The notes under the pieces are model-generated. The model was not told the origin of the DNA and did no database searches. It saw nothing but the letters and a program-made list of their open reading frames with translations. Below, piece by piece: positions 39,305-50,960 of a DNA stretch of 64,000 bases; within the stretch, counting starts at the first letter, position 1, and every line of letters starts with the position of its first letter. Both the position numbers and the translations under genes were made by a program. The stretch is taken from NCBI GenBank assembly GCA_008828725.1, contig MEHQ01000069.1, positions 32,119-96,118 on the forward strand, written 5' to 3'. The DNA is from Saccharina japonica. Lineage: Eukaryota; Sar; Phaeophyceae; Laminariales; Laminariaceae.

Positions 39305-42300
39305 CTATCGTACACTTCCCTCATTGTTTCCACCCTCTACCTCACTCGCCACCGGTGGCAGCCCCGCACCCCTTTCCGCGGCATCGAACGGAGACCCCCC
39401 CCTGCCACCCCCCCGACATTTTTTTGCCAAGCCTTGGAGAAACCGGTAGTAGACGTACTTGTGGTCGAACTGCATATCGTGCCAGTAGTTAACGGCAACG
39501 GTCACGCCTTTCTGCGACACGCGGTGATACCAGAGCGCAGGCAAGTAGAGGATGTCCTGCGGCGATAACCACGCAACCGAGAGCAGGAAAACAATACAAT
39601 GAACGACGAAGCATGCGCGTGGGCGAAGGGTGGGCAACCGAGAGCAGATAAACAATACAATGAACAAGGAACCATGCACGCGGGCAAAGGATGGGAACGC
39701 TTGCACGAGGCTTATATTCGTCGAATAACAACCATAGCATCAGAAATTGGGAGCGCGAAAGCCTCATCGAAGCCGAAGCGGAAAATCGGACGATCAAGGT
39801 GTCCGAGGGACCAGGGTTCCCTCCTACTGCGGCGACATCGCAGTAAATTTGACCCTGGAAAGTCTACCGGTATGCCGTGCGTTCCCTCGAAACAGTGTGC
39901 GTAAGCGAGGCAAGCGAGGCAATCACAAGGGATGCACTCGATGAATCGCTCAAGCACAGCGGGGAATCCAATCCCTCCCAACCAGGTCGGGTACGTGAAC
40001 ACAAAACCGGAACCATACACGCCTGGCAACAAGAATCGCAACCCCCTCGTTGCCCGATGACAAGGCCTGGCAGCGCCCCCAAGGGCACTGCAGTCAAACC
40101 ACGCCGACCGAAACCTATCAACTCCCAACGGTATCCCTCCAGTCACGAAAAACTGCACTGAACACCCATCCGATAGTAGCCAATATTTACCAGGTATACG
40201 CGCATATGTACATGTATGCACAGCTCAGCACTTCCGACAGCGAAGGTCATCTATCTTCGTATCTGTCGCAAACACTATAGTACTCTAATTCTAAGTAGTT
40301 TGTCTTTGAAATGTGGGTGCAGGTCTACGTGGGCTAAATAAGACCCAACAGTTTCAAAGTGAGGATTATACGCAACACCCCTACTGTTCTTCTTGAAGTG
40401 CTGAGACTGCTTACCCCTGGGCCGACGCAGCACTTGACGGGAGACGCGTGGCGAAACAGCGGAAATTTTTCCAGGTCGGGACAGGCTGGGTCTGGGCGCA
40501 GTGGAACAGGGGGTGTGGGGCGCATGGTAATAAATAACGTTCGTCAGCCACACGCCAGTGTTAGGACATGCACTACGAGCGCTGCCCCATGATTGGTCAC
40601 CAGCCAGTACGAACGGTAGCTTCTACAGCAATGCAGCGAGTCAGCAGCAACTCGCATGTCTCCCACACGAGATACAAACACAATTTCATCTTCGTCAAGG
40701 GCGCAATCGCAGAGCCTTCTGTGAGGCCGGCCCTTGCATGCTGCCGCCCATTCTCACCTACGGGAATCCACGGCACCGTCCCCTCCTCCATCTTCACCTC
40801 GAAACCTCCTCCTTCGCTCTTCCGTCGGTACCTCCCCTGGGCGTACTCTTGCTCGTACAGGAACAGCACGTCCGACGGCGGCAAGAGCGTGAAGTGCTTC
40901 TCCCCTCGTACCACACAGTACATGTTCTGTGCGGGTTGGGGTTAAGGCGCGCCCAAGGTGCAACGCAAGATGCCATGCGGGTCGTGGGGGGGGACGAGGG
41001 CATCGCGAGATAAGCTACCGTAAAAAATCACACAATTTTAGATATTGAAAAGGAAGGTGTGTCAACGTGTCGTCTCGAATACAGCAGCGAGTGTGGAGAT
41101 AAGACAACGTATGGGGGCAGACGAAGGAGGACGGAGACAACGCTCTCTGCGGGTTCGCATGCATCTCGTATACAGTGCACGGTACGATACATCCGCTTAA
41201 AATCCCATACGCCACACTCAGCAGCGTAATCTACAGCCCACAACCAGCAGCGTGTTCTACAGCAGCAACAATTCTCGGTTCGGGGCGAGGCAAAACATGC
41301 GCCTGTGACAGCGCATACTGCTGATGTTGTACGACTTGCAAAGGAGGGGATAATATGTCGATTCCCTTTGGAGCTTCAAGGAAACTCCTGCCGCCCGCAG
41401 CCGGGAAACGCGGGTGATAAACTAACACCTTACTGACAGCAGTGTCACTGGTATACCTTGCTGTCACCACTACACACCGCCTGCTCACAGCCTGCCCGTG
41501 CCGCTGTCGAGGAGTGCGACCCAAACGACGTGCCCAAAAAGGCCAAGGTCCCTGCAAGGCGCCCCAGAAACACCCCCCCCCTTCCCTTCCAAGAACGAAC
41601 CTCGTAGTGGTCCTTGTGCACGGCGGACAGGGATCGATCGTCACCGATCCACAGGTTGACCGCGTCGGGCTCGTTGCCGAACGTTTCCCTCGCCAACGCC
41701 AGGAACGGTTCGACGTCTTTCATCAACCCTGGGAACTCTTGTCTGAGGCTGTCATTCTGTTCCGTTCGGGACAAAGCGCGGCGGCGGCGGCGGCGGCGGT
41801 GGCAGCGTGAAGCCATAACAGAGGTGGCGGGGGCGGGACACCTGCACGGTCAGTGTGTGCCAGTGCGTGCAAAACAATACCCCGTATCTGCACAATAAAC
41901 TAGAGTACTTTCACGGTACACTTCAAGTGCTGGACATGAGACGGTCGATCGCCAGATCATCAGAGGCGATACCAGAGGAGATATTAGGTGCACGCGCACC
42001 GGCGGGTGGCTTGAAGCACGTTTTTCTTTTGGCGCTTGACGTCGTCTTGCCGACCACCGCGTTTACATTTAGGTGGGGGGCCGAGCTGACAGGGGCTGCC
42101 ACCGCAACAGGCTCGAGGATAAGCAAGGTCTAATACCCGAACGTGGTTCGACAGACAGCACATCAGCAACGCCTGAGTCGCTTGTCTGTACGTGGTTAGT
42201 CTTGCTTGTTTGTCAATATATACTCACGAGTGTTTCGTGAGAACCTACGTAGTAGCCGCACCGTTTCCCGACACACAGGTTTTCGATGTTCCGTGGCAGT

Positions 42301-43156
42301 CTGCACCGTTCGTGACGAGAGCACTAAGCGCAAACCACAAGCGCGAGCACAATTGCCCCACACGATTGACTACCTGGTATAGCCTACCCTATCCCAAACC
42401 CCATAATTGTCATCGGTATCACGACAGGGGACGCAGACAAACTCAAAGCAGTGGTGTAGAGAACAACTAGGCTTTAGCAGGAAAAGCTTGCTGAAGCGCG
42501 GCAACCCGCCTGCCAGCATTCCGCGATGCCCGCGCGTCGCGTATCCTGCATACCTGATGTGACAGGTACGGGACTTCGCTGCCCTTGCTGCTGCTCTGGC
42601 TGCTCTCTCCCCGGGAGGCAGCAGGTTCGCCGCCAAACCCGCCCTCCGACGGCGTCGCCTGCGCCGCCGTAGAGAGCATATCAACAAAGGCTGCGAACTT
42701 GATTCTCCGCTCTTCGGGCTTGACGAACACAGCGGCTCCACATTTGACCCCACTTTTGGCTCCACCTTTAGTGCCGCCGTCGGCTTCGCCGTCCGCTCCT
42801 CGGTCACACGGGGCAGCCGTTTCTTCCCTACATGCTCCACACGCATCACTATCATCCTGCCGGTTGTTCTGGTCGAACACGCCAAGGTCTACGACGCAAT
42901 CGCCACGGCCGTCGGGTGTGAAGTCGACCGTTACCTCCAGTTCTGGGTTGTCGCCGGCCAGGGACGCAAGGTCGTCCCAGGAGTGCGACGCATTCCAGCC
43001 CGATACGCCGCCGGAGATGATCACAGGTGTGCTTGTGGCCACGTAGTCTCTGAAGAAGGTGGTTGCCGGGGGCATAGCGTCGAGGCGTCGGATTGCATTC
43101 GGGCTTTGCCAGAAGGACCTGGTGTCGTCTTGGAGTTGCTCAAATAGCTCGTCCAT
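39305..43156 (-). CDS. JMJD7: JmjC-domain hydroxylase, JMJD7-like
   Basis: Minus-strand gene for a 2-oxoglutarate/Fe(II) oxygenase. Human JMJD7 hydroxylates a lysine on the translation GTPases DRG1/DRG2. Five exons: 43156-42554, 41756-41601, 40926-40758, 40491-40415, 39556-39305, all GT-AG, phases 0,0,1,0, giving 418 residues. The iron site is visible: HKD at residues 248-250 (SAVHKDHYE) and the distal His at 346 (LYLPALWYHRV). Other family blocks are FRDYVATSTPVII, VTVDFTPDGRGD, NMYCVVRGEKHFTLLPPSD, TVPWIP, DPACPDLEKFPLF and AVNYWHDMQFDHKYVYY. It is about 100 residues longer than the human protein (316). The excess is mainly a hydrophilic Lys/Gly/Asp-rich insertion around residues 95-145 and a Gly-rich C-terminal tail. 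The ATG at 43156 precedes the conserved domain; no ATG lies upstream in frame. It is divergent from the next gene. Confidence 0.93.
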
Positions 43157-43498
43157 CGGCGCGTCGGTGCGAGCCCCAGAGCTGCAGCACTGGAACAAAT
43201 TAGTCGGCAAATACCGATGCTAGTCCTCCGCAGTACTCGTCGTCTACGATGGTGTGGATGCAGGTGGAGGCAGGGCAGCAAACGTCTCCTGTGTTTCGGC
43301 ACCGTTGTTGAGCGAGCTGAGAAAAAAGAAAATTGAAAATTTGAGCAAGATTTTGGTTTTCAATAAGTTCTGATGGCATTTGGGTTCGGGATTTTATGCT
43401 TCAACTCCCCTCATAGAACAGCGCTCCGTCACAGCAGTGTGCTTCTCGAACATCAACAACACCATTTGCGGCATCTTGAGCTTTGAGGAAAGGGAGGA
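43157..43498. promoter_or_regulatory. Shared intergenic region between two divergent genes
   Basis: 342 bases separate the start codons of the JMJD7-like gene (leftward) and the pterin-synthase-like gene (rightward). Both 5' UTRs and promoters must lie here or in unseen upstream exons. The centre (about 43,318-43,375) is A-rich. No clear TATA box was found. A bidirectional promoter is inferred from the geometry only. Confidence 0.5.
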
Positions 43499-46400
43499 AT
43501 GATGATGGTGCGAATGCTGGTAACGATCCTGGTGTCCTTGGTGGCGATGGCCTCTGCCCACCATCCGACGATGGGAGGAGGAAGCGGCCACAAGGGATAC
43601 TCGCTGGGCATCAGAGATTCCATCATGATCGCACACAGCTTCGAGGGACCGCAGTTTGGTCCCGCACAACAGGTACTGCTATGTACAAGCATGACTTGTG
43701 TGGCTCTCTGTATGAGTCTCTACGTAGGTATGAGGATGTCACGGAGGCAATGCAGCTTACGAGCACAGATGCCGGGGGGCGATGGGGCGTGCACATTCTT
43801 CCAGCTGTAGCCATGCGTGGCCTGGCCGCGAGCGATACCTTTTGGTATGTAGCGCTCTATGATACGAGTGTACGATTACTTGTTGAGATGAATGAAGCCA
43901 GCAGTCAGATTCCGCAACTGCTGTTGCGATATGTTTGTTTGCTCTGTTTCTCTGTACCTGGTGATCTCTGCTCTCAGGCCGTGTCTTAACTTCATTCGAT
44001 AGCTTGGAATGGCTGGAACGGAACGAGACTATTCGCGTTCGTTCGTTCCATTCCATGCTGTTTTTGCGGTTTGTGTCCGATCGAATTTTTAGGCACCCGA
44101 TCCTGGAACAGGCCGCAACAGAAAGTAACCCATGAAATTTGCCTCGGGACTGTGTAGCTGGACTCTAGGACAGGGGTACCGTCACGTAGGCAGCGAGTGC
44201 TCCTGGTACAGAGGATAGCTTCACACGCAAATAGAGCGCCTGACATGCCTCAGACCAAGCAGTGCTAGCCGTCCAAGTGGCAGCCTCGGGACAAGTCTAG
44301 AAGTTATTATATCGCCGTCGCGGCTCGACGAGGTATCCTGGTGCTTCTGTGAACATCGGTCCAGCGTTTTTGCTAGATATCTATGGCCACAGTCTCGTTC
44401 GCCACCCGAATTTTTCCCTCGTGAGCCTCCTGTACAGGCCATGGCCGTATCGCGTGACTCCTACCGCAGGCGAGACCTGTGGCGTCTGCACGTGCTCCAT
44501 CGCGTGCTCCCATGTCATCTCATTTTGCCTCATGCCCTCGTGGGCCTCCCAGCAAATGTCGCAACCAGTTGCAACATTCCAGCACCAATCAACTGCCGTA
44601 AATCTCGTTCCAAGTGGGCCGTTCGGTTCTGCTGAACAAGGATTACTGTTTTGACACATACGCTTCCTCTTTACAAATTTACGGACAGCTTGGAACGCTT
44701 GGAATCTGTTCGGTGTTTTTGTTTCTCAATATCCAATCAGCACCACTTTTTCAGGCAAATAATTTTACGTTCGTTCCGTTCCAATGCCCGCGAAGTGAAG
44801 TTAAGACACGCCCTCAGGTATCTCTTATGTTCTCGAGGTCGCGCCCACATCTATTAATACTACTGCTGTAGTCCCACATCCGCCGTACTGGTACTACTGC
44901 TTTTGCTGCTCTGTATTAGTGAACGATAGAGGGATAAATTACGAATACATTGATGTTTCGCAGATGCACGGGGCTACGTACACCGTCGACGCCGAGTTCA
45001 AGACGGACGCGCTCGTGGAAAAGTCGAACTGGGTCGTGGACATCGGCGCCGCCTCGGAGATGCTCTCGGACGTCCTGTCCAAGTACAACTTCAAGAACCT
45101 CAACGAGCTATTTCCTGGAGAAAACACGACAACCGAGTTCATGTGCAAGGCGAGTCGCCCTCCTCTTTGGGCTGCGCAGCGATACGTAGCATCGGCGATA
45201 TAATAGCAGCAGCAAAGAAAGCAACCAGCAACGATATAGCAGCAGCGATAGCAGCGGCGATAGCAGCAGCAGCAATAGCAACCAGCAGCAGTAGCAGCAG
45301 TGACAGCAGCAGCGACAGGAGCGCCGGCAGCGGCAGCGGTACCAGCAGCGATACGAGATGCGAACGAGCCCTAGCGTGTGGTATTTGCCGCAGGGGTATT
45401 GGGTACCTGGTACCTGGTATGACATACTTACGTTGTATTGAGTTATATATAGTAGAGAGACGCGTCGTTCAGGTTCATGGAGAGCTAAACGACAAGCGTT
45501 AACGTTTAAACGTTGCACCGATCACGACCCACAAAACAGTACCAGGTACCAGGTAGATAGTGTAGATCCTAACGTACCGTTCTGAGATGCCCTGCAGGAC
45601 CTGTACAATATAGATTCAACCCAGGAAACATGTCCTACTGCTGTAGATCGTGCAGGATATACGGCTCCCACCCGGCAGCATGAGCTAGATCATACATACC
45701 ATACAGATCATACAGATCAGGGATATATCTGCCCTGAATTATCTAGATGATGAAGCGACAACCGATGATCTGTTCGAGGTACTCGTAATGTTCATCAACA
45801 GTACAGTACAGTACCACCTGTGTTGCAGTGCCCACAAAATGAAATCGTTTTTTGGCCCTTTTCCTGCCAAAAACTCGAAACCTGGAAGCACCACCGATCT
45901 ATTTTTTTGTACGATATCCCGCAATTCTGCTCTAACTCCAGCCTCACAGCTAATCCCAAAGTGCGCCACCCTGCGATGGGCTCTTTGGTGCTCTCACTAC
46001 AGTGTGGCAAAACGGCAGCAGTTTTCGTGACCTCTAACCACCGCGACAAAGTCGCTGAAGTTTGAAAATGTGGTTCCAGGTCATTGGATTTGTTATTTCG
46101 TCGGGTACCTGTTCATGTTTCTTCATCCTTGAATCTCCCATCGAATCTGACCCGCACAAGGAAGGAAGGAAGGAAGGGAGGGAGGAAGGAAGGGAGGGAG
46201 GGAGGAAGGAAGGAAGGAAGGAAGGCCCTTTCCTCTGTCAGGGCCTGATAATTTTCGGAGATTGACTTGACTTGGGTACAAAAAATCTACACAACGAACG
46301 GCAGCCAGTGTGGCACCGATGGGTTTGTATATACAGTAGCAAGCAGTGACAGCCAATCGTACTGCAACGTGCTCCTATCACGGGGGACCATACTAAATAG

Positions 46401-48350
46401 GACTAAATACTGTTAGTAAACATAGGGAAATATACAGGTTTTTTGTTTGTGTCGTAGGTCCCTATTTATTTACTATGGTTCTCCATAATAGTAAGAGAGC
46501 AGGAACCTATACAACCACAAACAAGCAGACACCCAGACCGCTTGACTGTCCGTGGCATCTAATGGGGTTACCCCCCCCGGAGATAACATGTACAGATGGT
46601 GACGCGTGCAGGTGTGCTCGTTTTGCTGCAGTACCAGGGAAAAAACACCCGCAGCAGAGTGGCCCGTGAAGCTTGAACAACTTTGAGAGCTGGGTAATCT
46701 ACTCTACTGCTGTGTGCATACCGGTACGGGGGTCGGTAGTGGCGCAGAGAGACACATGAGACACGATAAGCGATGTAATACAACAATGTTTACCATCCTA
46801 ACCGTACGCCGAGAAACGTTTTTTTGTTGTTGTGGTCTTGAAAAACGTTATGGTTCGACTACGTACTGGCTGTGCTTTTTTTTGCATGGACTCACAGAAG
46901 TAGAGCCCTTTTCACTCTTCTTCCCCCATATGCCCCACGTCGGAATTGGATTTTTTTTTGCTGAATTAGTTGCGGCAGCACGGCCAAGCAAAAAAAAAAC
47001 ATGGTTTGTGTGGCCTCGGTATGTGTTGGCGACCCGGTTTTTTTTTTTTTTTAATCCTCCGGCGGATGGGTCAAAATAAAGCTTACGCCCTCCACACTTC
47101 CACGTCTCACTTCGTGTCGTGTGTCAATTCACTCCATGCCCCCTCGGAAGTATCAGCCCTTGCTGCCTACCACTCCGGAGACTTGAGCATGTTGACCCGA
47201 CCTGACCCCCGAAGGGGCCCGGTGCGGTGGGGATAGCCACCCGAAGAGTAAACTCTCCGGGTAGTGTGGAACTTGCCGCAGCTCATCCACTAACAAAAAC
47301 CCAGGCCAAGAAGCCTTCCCGCCAGACTCGGATCATTTACGATCCACCCTACCCGTTTGGGCGTTGGTCCCGGTGTTTTACGTTTCCGTTTGGGCGTTGG
47401 TCCCGGTGTTTTACGTTTTACCCCCTGCGACGGCAGAGGCGGGCGCACCATTCCTTTCACGCCTATGTAGGACAGAGTGTCGATTTCCACTTGTTGATCC
47501 AGATCTTTCAAGGCAGATGTTTTTTTTTTATCTGTAGGATCCAGCTCATGTCGCCGGGTGGAAGCCGTACAATCTGTAAAGAACTTAATATAGCACATGC
47601 TTCCTGGGTTGGATGTGTACTGCACTAGGCAGATCTCCTGCACAACATCTCGTAACGACGCGTGCTACGGTAGAGGTAGCACTTTTTGGCTGAATCGTTT
47701 TCTGAACGATCGGGCTCCTTAACCCAAATTTGTCGGACTTTCATTCTTGTGACGAATAATGTTTCAGACTATACTTCGGTCATGATATTTATCATCCGGC
47801 GGCACTTGTATTTTCCTCCAAACTCATTTCTTCGGTAGAGGTATGACGCTCCTTAAGTGAGGAGCTCAGAAAAAACATGGTGCACCTCTATCGTAGCATG
47901 CCTCTCACGGCAGGTGAGGAACTAAATGATCTAGATGATATATCTGTAGATAGATCTGTCCGGGGTGTGCACACATCTTAGCTGTGAATTCCACCAAAAT
48001 GGTATATAACTGCTCGGCTCTGCAAGCTGCGTGATACACCGGTTTTCACGTGTTCTACGTCCATCCCCGGTGCAGAGGGTGTTCGTCGCGCTATTTATAT
48101 AGAAGCCCCCGTGACATTTTTATGTTTGTCCTTTCTGTTTTTGTCTTTGTGTGTCTTTTTTCACGTTTTCTTTTTTTTACAGGTGATTTTTGACGATCTC
48201 GCCGCCAAGTGTGGGAAAGATTTCCACGGGACGCTGTGCATTAAGCTGTGGGAGAGCCACAAGGCATGGGGCTGCTATGAGGGGACGGTGGGCGACGAGG
48301 AAGAGATGGAGGGGCATGCAGAGGACGCGTGCGAAACTGACCAGGAATAA
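43499..48350 (+). CDS. 6-pyruvoyl-tetrahydropterin synthase/QueD-superfamily protein with signal peptide
   Basis: Plus-strand gene of three exons, 43499-43672, 44964-45149 and 48183-48350, all phase 0, giving 175 residues. Residues 1-20 (MMMVRMLVTILVSLVAMASA) look like a signal peptide. The fold is recognised from SIMIAHSF (His46), MHGATYTVDAEF (His60), VVDIGAASEML, FKNLNELFPGENTTTEF and LWESHKAWGCYEG (Glu144). In canonical 6-pyruvoyl-tetrahydropterin synthases the second block is HGHNY, with two zinc-binding His; here it is HGATY, so one ligand is absent, and the upstream catalytic Cys is not seen. From memory, bacterial relatives with the same HGATY form exist, so this looks like a distinct subfamily of uncertain reaction, not decay. 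The second intron starts GC, not GT (AAG/GCGAGT); only that junction gives the conserved TEFMCK-VIFDDLA join. The last 20 or so residues are acidic and non-conserved. Confidence 0.88.
43970..44830. mobile_element. Non-autonomous DNA transposon with long terminal inverted repeats
   Basis: Lies in intron 1 of the pterin-synthase-like gene. The left end GGCCGTGTCTTAACTTCA ... GGAACGGAACGA is the inverse of the right end TTCGTTCCGTTCCAATG ... GAAGTTAAGACACGCC. The arms are about 55-60 bases, and a CTCAG-like direct repeat flanks both ends. The interior (about 740 bases) has one minus-strand open stretch near 44.4-44.65 kb with a Cys-x2-Cys (TGCDICWEAHEGM), not assigned to any transposase. Confidence 0.7.
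45205..45350. repeat. AGC-rich imperfect trinucleotide repeat
   Basis: AGCAGC/GATAGC repeats at the start of intron 2 of the pterin-synthase-like gene. Not coding once the GC donor is used. Confidence 0.9.
45590..45745 (-). repeat. R5 element copy, inverted
   Basis: GATTCAACCCAGGAAACATG, ACGGCTCCCACCCGGCAGCA and CATACAGATCAGGGATATA are the reverse of the 6.45-kb copy. Confidence 0.75.
46157..46488. repeat. (GGAA)n microsatellite and a 95-base MITE copy
   Basis: GGAA/GGGA array at 46,157-46,225. At 46,382-46,488 is the TAAATAGGAC MITE (GGACCATACTAAATAGGAC ... CCTATTTATTTACTATGG). Both are in intron 2 of the pterin-synthase-like gene. Between 46.5 and 47.5 kb nothing else is recognised. Confidence 0.85.
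47530..47901. repeat. R5 copy abutting an R6 (GTGCTACGGTAGAGGT) element
   Basis: 47,530-47,657 is an R5 copy (ATGTCGCCGGGTGGAAGCCG, GCTTCCTGGGTTGGATGTG). 47,658-47,901 is the R6 element, with ends GTGCTACGGTAGAGGTAGCA and GTGCACCTCTATCGTAGCAT in inverted order. The R6 interior includes TTGTCGGACTTTCATTC and TGACGCTCCTTAAGTGAGGA, and it is about 244 bases. R5 resumes after it only weakly (ATGATCTAGATGATATATC), so R6 may have landed in R5. Confidence 0.75.
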
Positions 48351-49319
48351 ACATGAGGGGGCATGAGGACGGGCAGCGTAAAATAATGGGGCTGGGCTTC
48401 GGTACTATCGTACAGCATTAGTTTCGTTCTGTTGCGTGTTTTTTCGTTTTGCTTCGCTTTAGTTTAGCTTGTGTTGTTTTTTGGGGGGATTTGTATCGAC
48501 TTCGGAACCAAATTTTATATATATATTCGGAGTATATGGCCTTTTTGCGTTTTTAGACTCTTTTGCCATTTTTTTTTTATTCAACCGGTATTTACGGAAG
48601 CACGTTTGCAATTCCCCTCAATGTTCAGGACCCCGAGACGAGTTATGGTTCCTACAGTTTTCGTCGGTATATACGCACCACGGGGGCTCGATAAAGCGTG
48701 GTATTTTTTTTTTTATGCGTACGTCCTTTTTCTCTCTGCTTTGGTGTTGTTAACTTTGTTGTGCTCGCCACCGCGGGTGGAACCGCTCTACATTAATAAT
48801 TGAAACGATGCCTTGATAAGGTGTGTGTACATGAATGAACATCCGATGAGTATAAACACAGGGAAGGTCGCCCCCCGCGTACGCCCACTTACCCTTCAAC
48901 TCCGCTGCGGCAATAAAAGCCAACATGGCTCTACTAAACCTCACGAAGCAACAGCAGCAGCAGCAACATCACCACTTACTACGTAAACAACAACAACGAC
49001 AACCACAATCTGGACATGAGCAACAGCAGTAAACCCAACAAGAACCCAAGAAAAACCTGGGGGGGGCGTCCGTGTCGTGCGCCGACGGTGTCCTTGAATT
49101 GCGAGTTAGGCTGACCGTGTACTCAGGAAAACCTCACGACACACACCAGTATCGAAGTACGGTTAGAATAGTTGATGGCAGATACAGATGCAGAGCTGCT
49201 ATTTGTGTGGCAGCGTATTTTTTGTGGGACATGATGATGGTAGTTGGCTTTATGCATTCGGCCCGAGTTTGGGGTTAAAATGTTGGTGTTACTAAACTCT
49301 CTCCCCGAAGGCAGGACGG

Positions 49320-49455
49320 ATGAGAGTCATGCCTCTACAGTGCGGTAATATGCCTCTACAGTGCGGTAGAATCCCTGTACAGTGCGGTAACATGCCTCTT
49401 CAGTGCGGTCCATGCCTGTACAGTGCGGTCCGTGTGCCTCTACAGTGCGGTAGAG
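49320..49455. repeat. About 20-base tandem repeat (ATGCCTCTACAGTGCGGTA), six units
   Basis: Six units of about 18-21 bases, each with ACAGTGCGGT. Part of the unit (CAGTGCGG) resembles words in the 12.35/50.13-kb element. Confidence 0.9.
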
Positions 49456-49728
49456 GGAGTTTTTTTTGGCCCAGCATTTTCTGGCTGTCGGGGACTCCTT
49501 ACCGCGGGAACTGCCCAATATTTTTGTAAACTCATCATCACCGGAGACGAACTGCAGCGGCACACACCACCGGGATGCCCTCCTCATGTCAAGCGTCCAA
49601 CCTTCAAAATTTACACTAAAAGCAGTTCACTGGGGAACAACGAAATAATGCGTATCGTTGGCGCTGCTCTACAGTATTTGCAATCCCAATCGGTGTTCTA
49701 ATTTTCAATTGGTGATTTGGCCTGGCCA

Positions 49729-50119
49729 TTAGGGCCCGTTTTAACGAAGAAAAACAAAATTCAATGTAGAAACAAAAAAAAACAAATCCGCTTCTCATTG
49801 GTCAACACGCGCACCAGCACCAAAGATTAGGATCTTGGGGGGGGGTGCTGGTGCGTGTGTTGACTAATGAAAAGCGAATTTTTATTTTTATTTTTGTGGA
49901 TACCAGGTCCCCTTCCCCTAGATAGTACCGCCTCATTACACACAAGTTCAAGGTCAACCAGAGGTTGCCCACTCCGTTCCGTGAAGACCCCGAGACACCA
50001 ACCCACCTCGGTGTGTCCTATCCTCCACACCACAACCACATAAGAGAGAACCTGCCAGGGGCTCCGCCCCACATTTTTCCAAATTGAATTTATTTTATAC
50101 TCGTTAATATGGGCCCTTA
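49729..50119. repeat. R7 foldback MITE (GGGCCCGTTTTAACGAAG) carrying a nested insertion
   Basis: Ends TTAGGGCCCGTTTTAACG and a weaker inverse ending GGGCCCTTAG. The inner arms TTGGTCAACACGCGCACCAG and CTGGTGCGTGTGTTGACTAA pair strongly. Compared with the 54.4-kb copy, about 175 bases (about 49,900-50,077, starting GTGGATACC and ending GGGGCTCCGCCCCAC) interrupt the T-rich right arm. This suggests another small element inserted with GTGG/CCAC ends. Confidence 0.8.
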
Positions 50120-50127
50120 GGATTGCT

Positions 50128-50330
50128 TCGTGCTACGGTAGTGGTCCCTCAATACCGTAGCGCCGGCGAAATCGCTTGGCACAGCTTCCCGTTTCCATAC
50201 TGAAACCTATGTATTCCCCAATCCGGAGTAGCGCCGGTTGCCGCTATAGCGCCGGTTTTTTCCCGCTGGCACATACCGGCGCTACAGAGGGGCCGCTACT
50301 GTAACCGCTTTGGAAGCCGGAGATATCTAG
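50128..50330. repeat. Dispersed element with GCGCCGG repeats
   Basis: Related to 12.35-12.65 kb. Contains GTAGCGCCGG three times or more, plus ACCGGCGCTAC in inverse, so it is partly self-complementary. Confidence 0.6.
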
Positions 50331-50960
50331 CGACCTAAAACAACGACAGCAACTTTGTTTGGTGTTCTCACCCATCTGCGAGTAGCACAATTCGGTGCGA
50401 GTCGACGAGGGAAAAAAAGGCTGAAGTCGTCTCGCGATAAAAATGCAAGGCAAGAACCGTAGTGGGGGAGGAGGGAGAGGAGCCTACTTTGTGACCCCGG
50501 ATCTGAGTTACGACTATCATAGGGAGGAGAGAGAAAGGGAGGGCGAAAATAATAAATGGGATGGAAAAATAAAAGAAAAAGTGCATAGCGCGTCGGCGCC
50601 CAGCAGTCAAGGAGGGTAGGATCATGTTGCGTCCGTGCCGTAAGACACCTAGCGTTGTAAAAACTCGGGACACCTAATGTGTGATATCCCCTGATGTGGT
50701 GGCCATTATTGCCGTAATCGCAGCTTTGTATCGATATTCGCCTCTGAATTCAAAAGACGGGTGGTCAGGGGTGGGGCGCACGACAGGTCTTGGGTTACTG
50801 AGGTCTATATAAGTCTAGAGCTCGTGCCAGGAACCTGTGAGAAGCTTTTGGTGCATACCCTCACTCCGCCATACGAGTAATATGGTTTTATGATGTGTAG
50901 GGGAGCAGCAGGCGCGTGTGGATGTGTGCACGCGGTTGTCATCCAATCGAGGCTGCTGCT

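Noticed and set aside
44381-44659. Minus-strand frame with a Cys-x2-Cys as a host gene
   Set aside because: It lies wholly within an inverted-repeat element and in the intron of a plus-strand gene; treated as element content of unknown nature.
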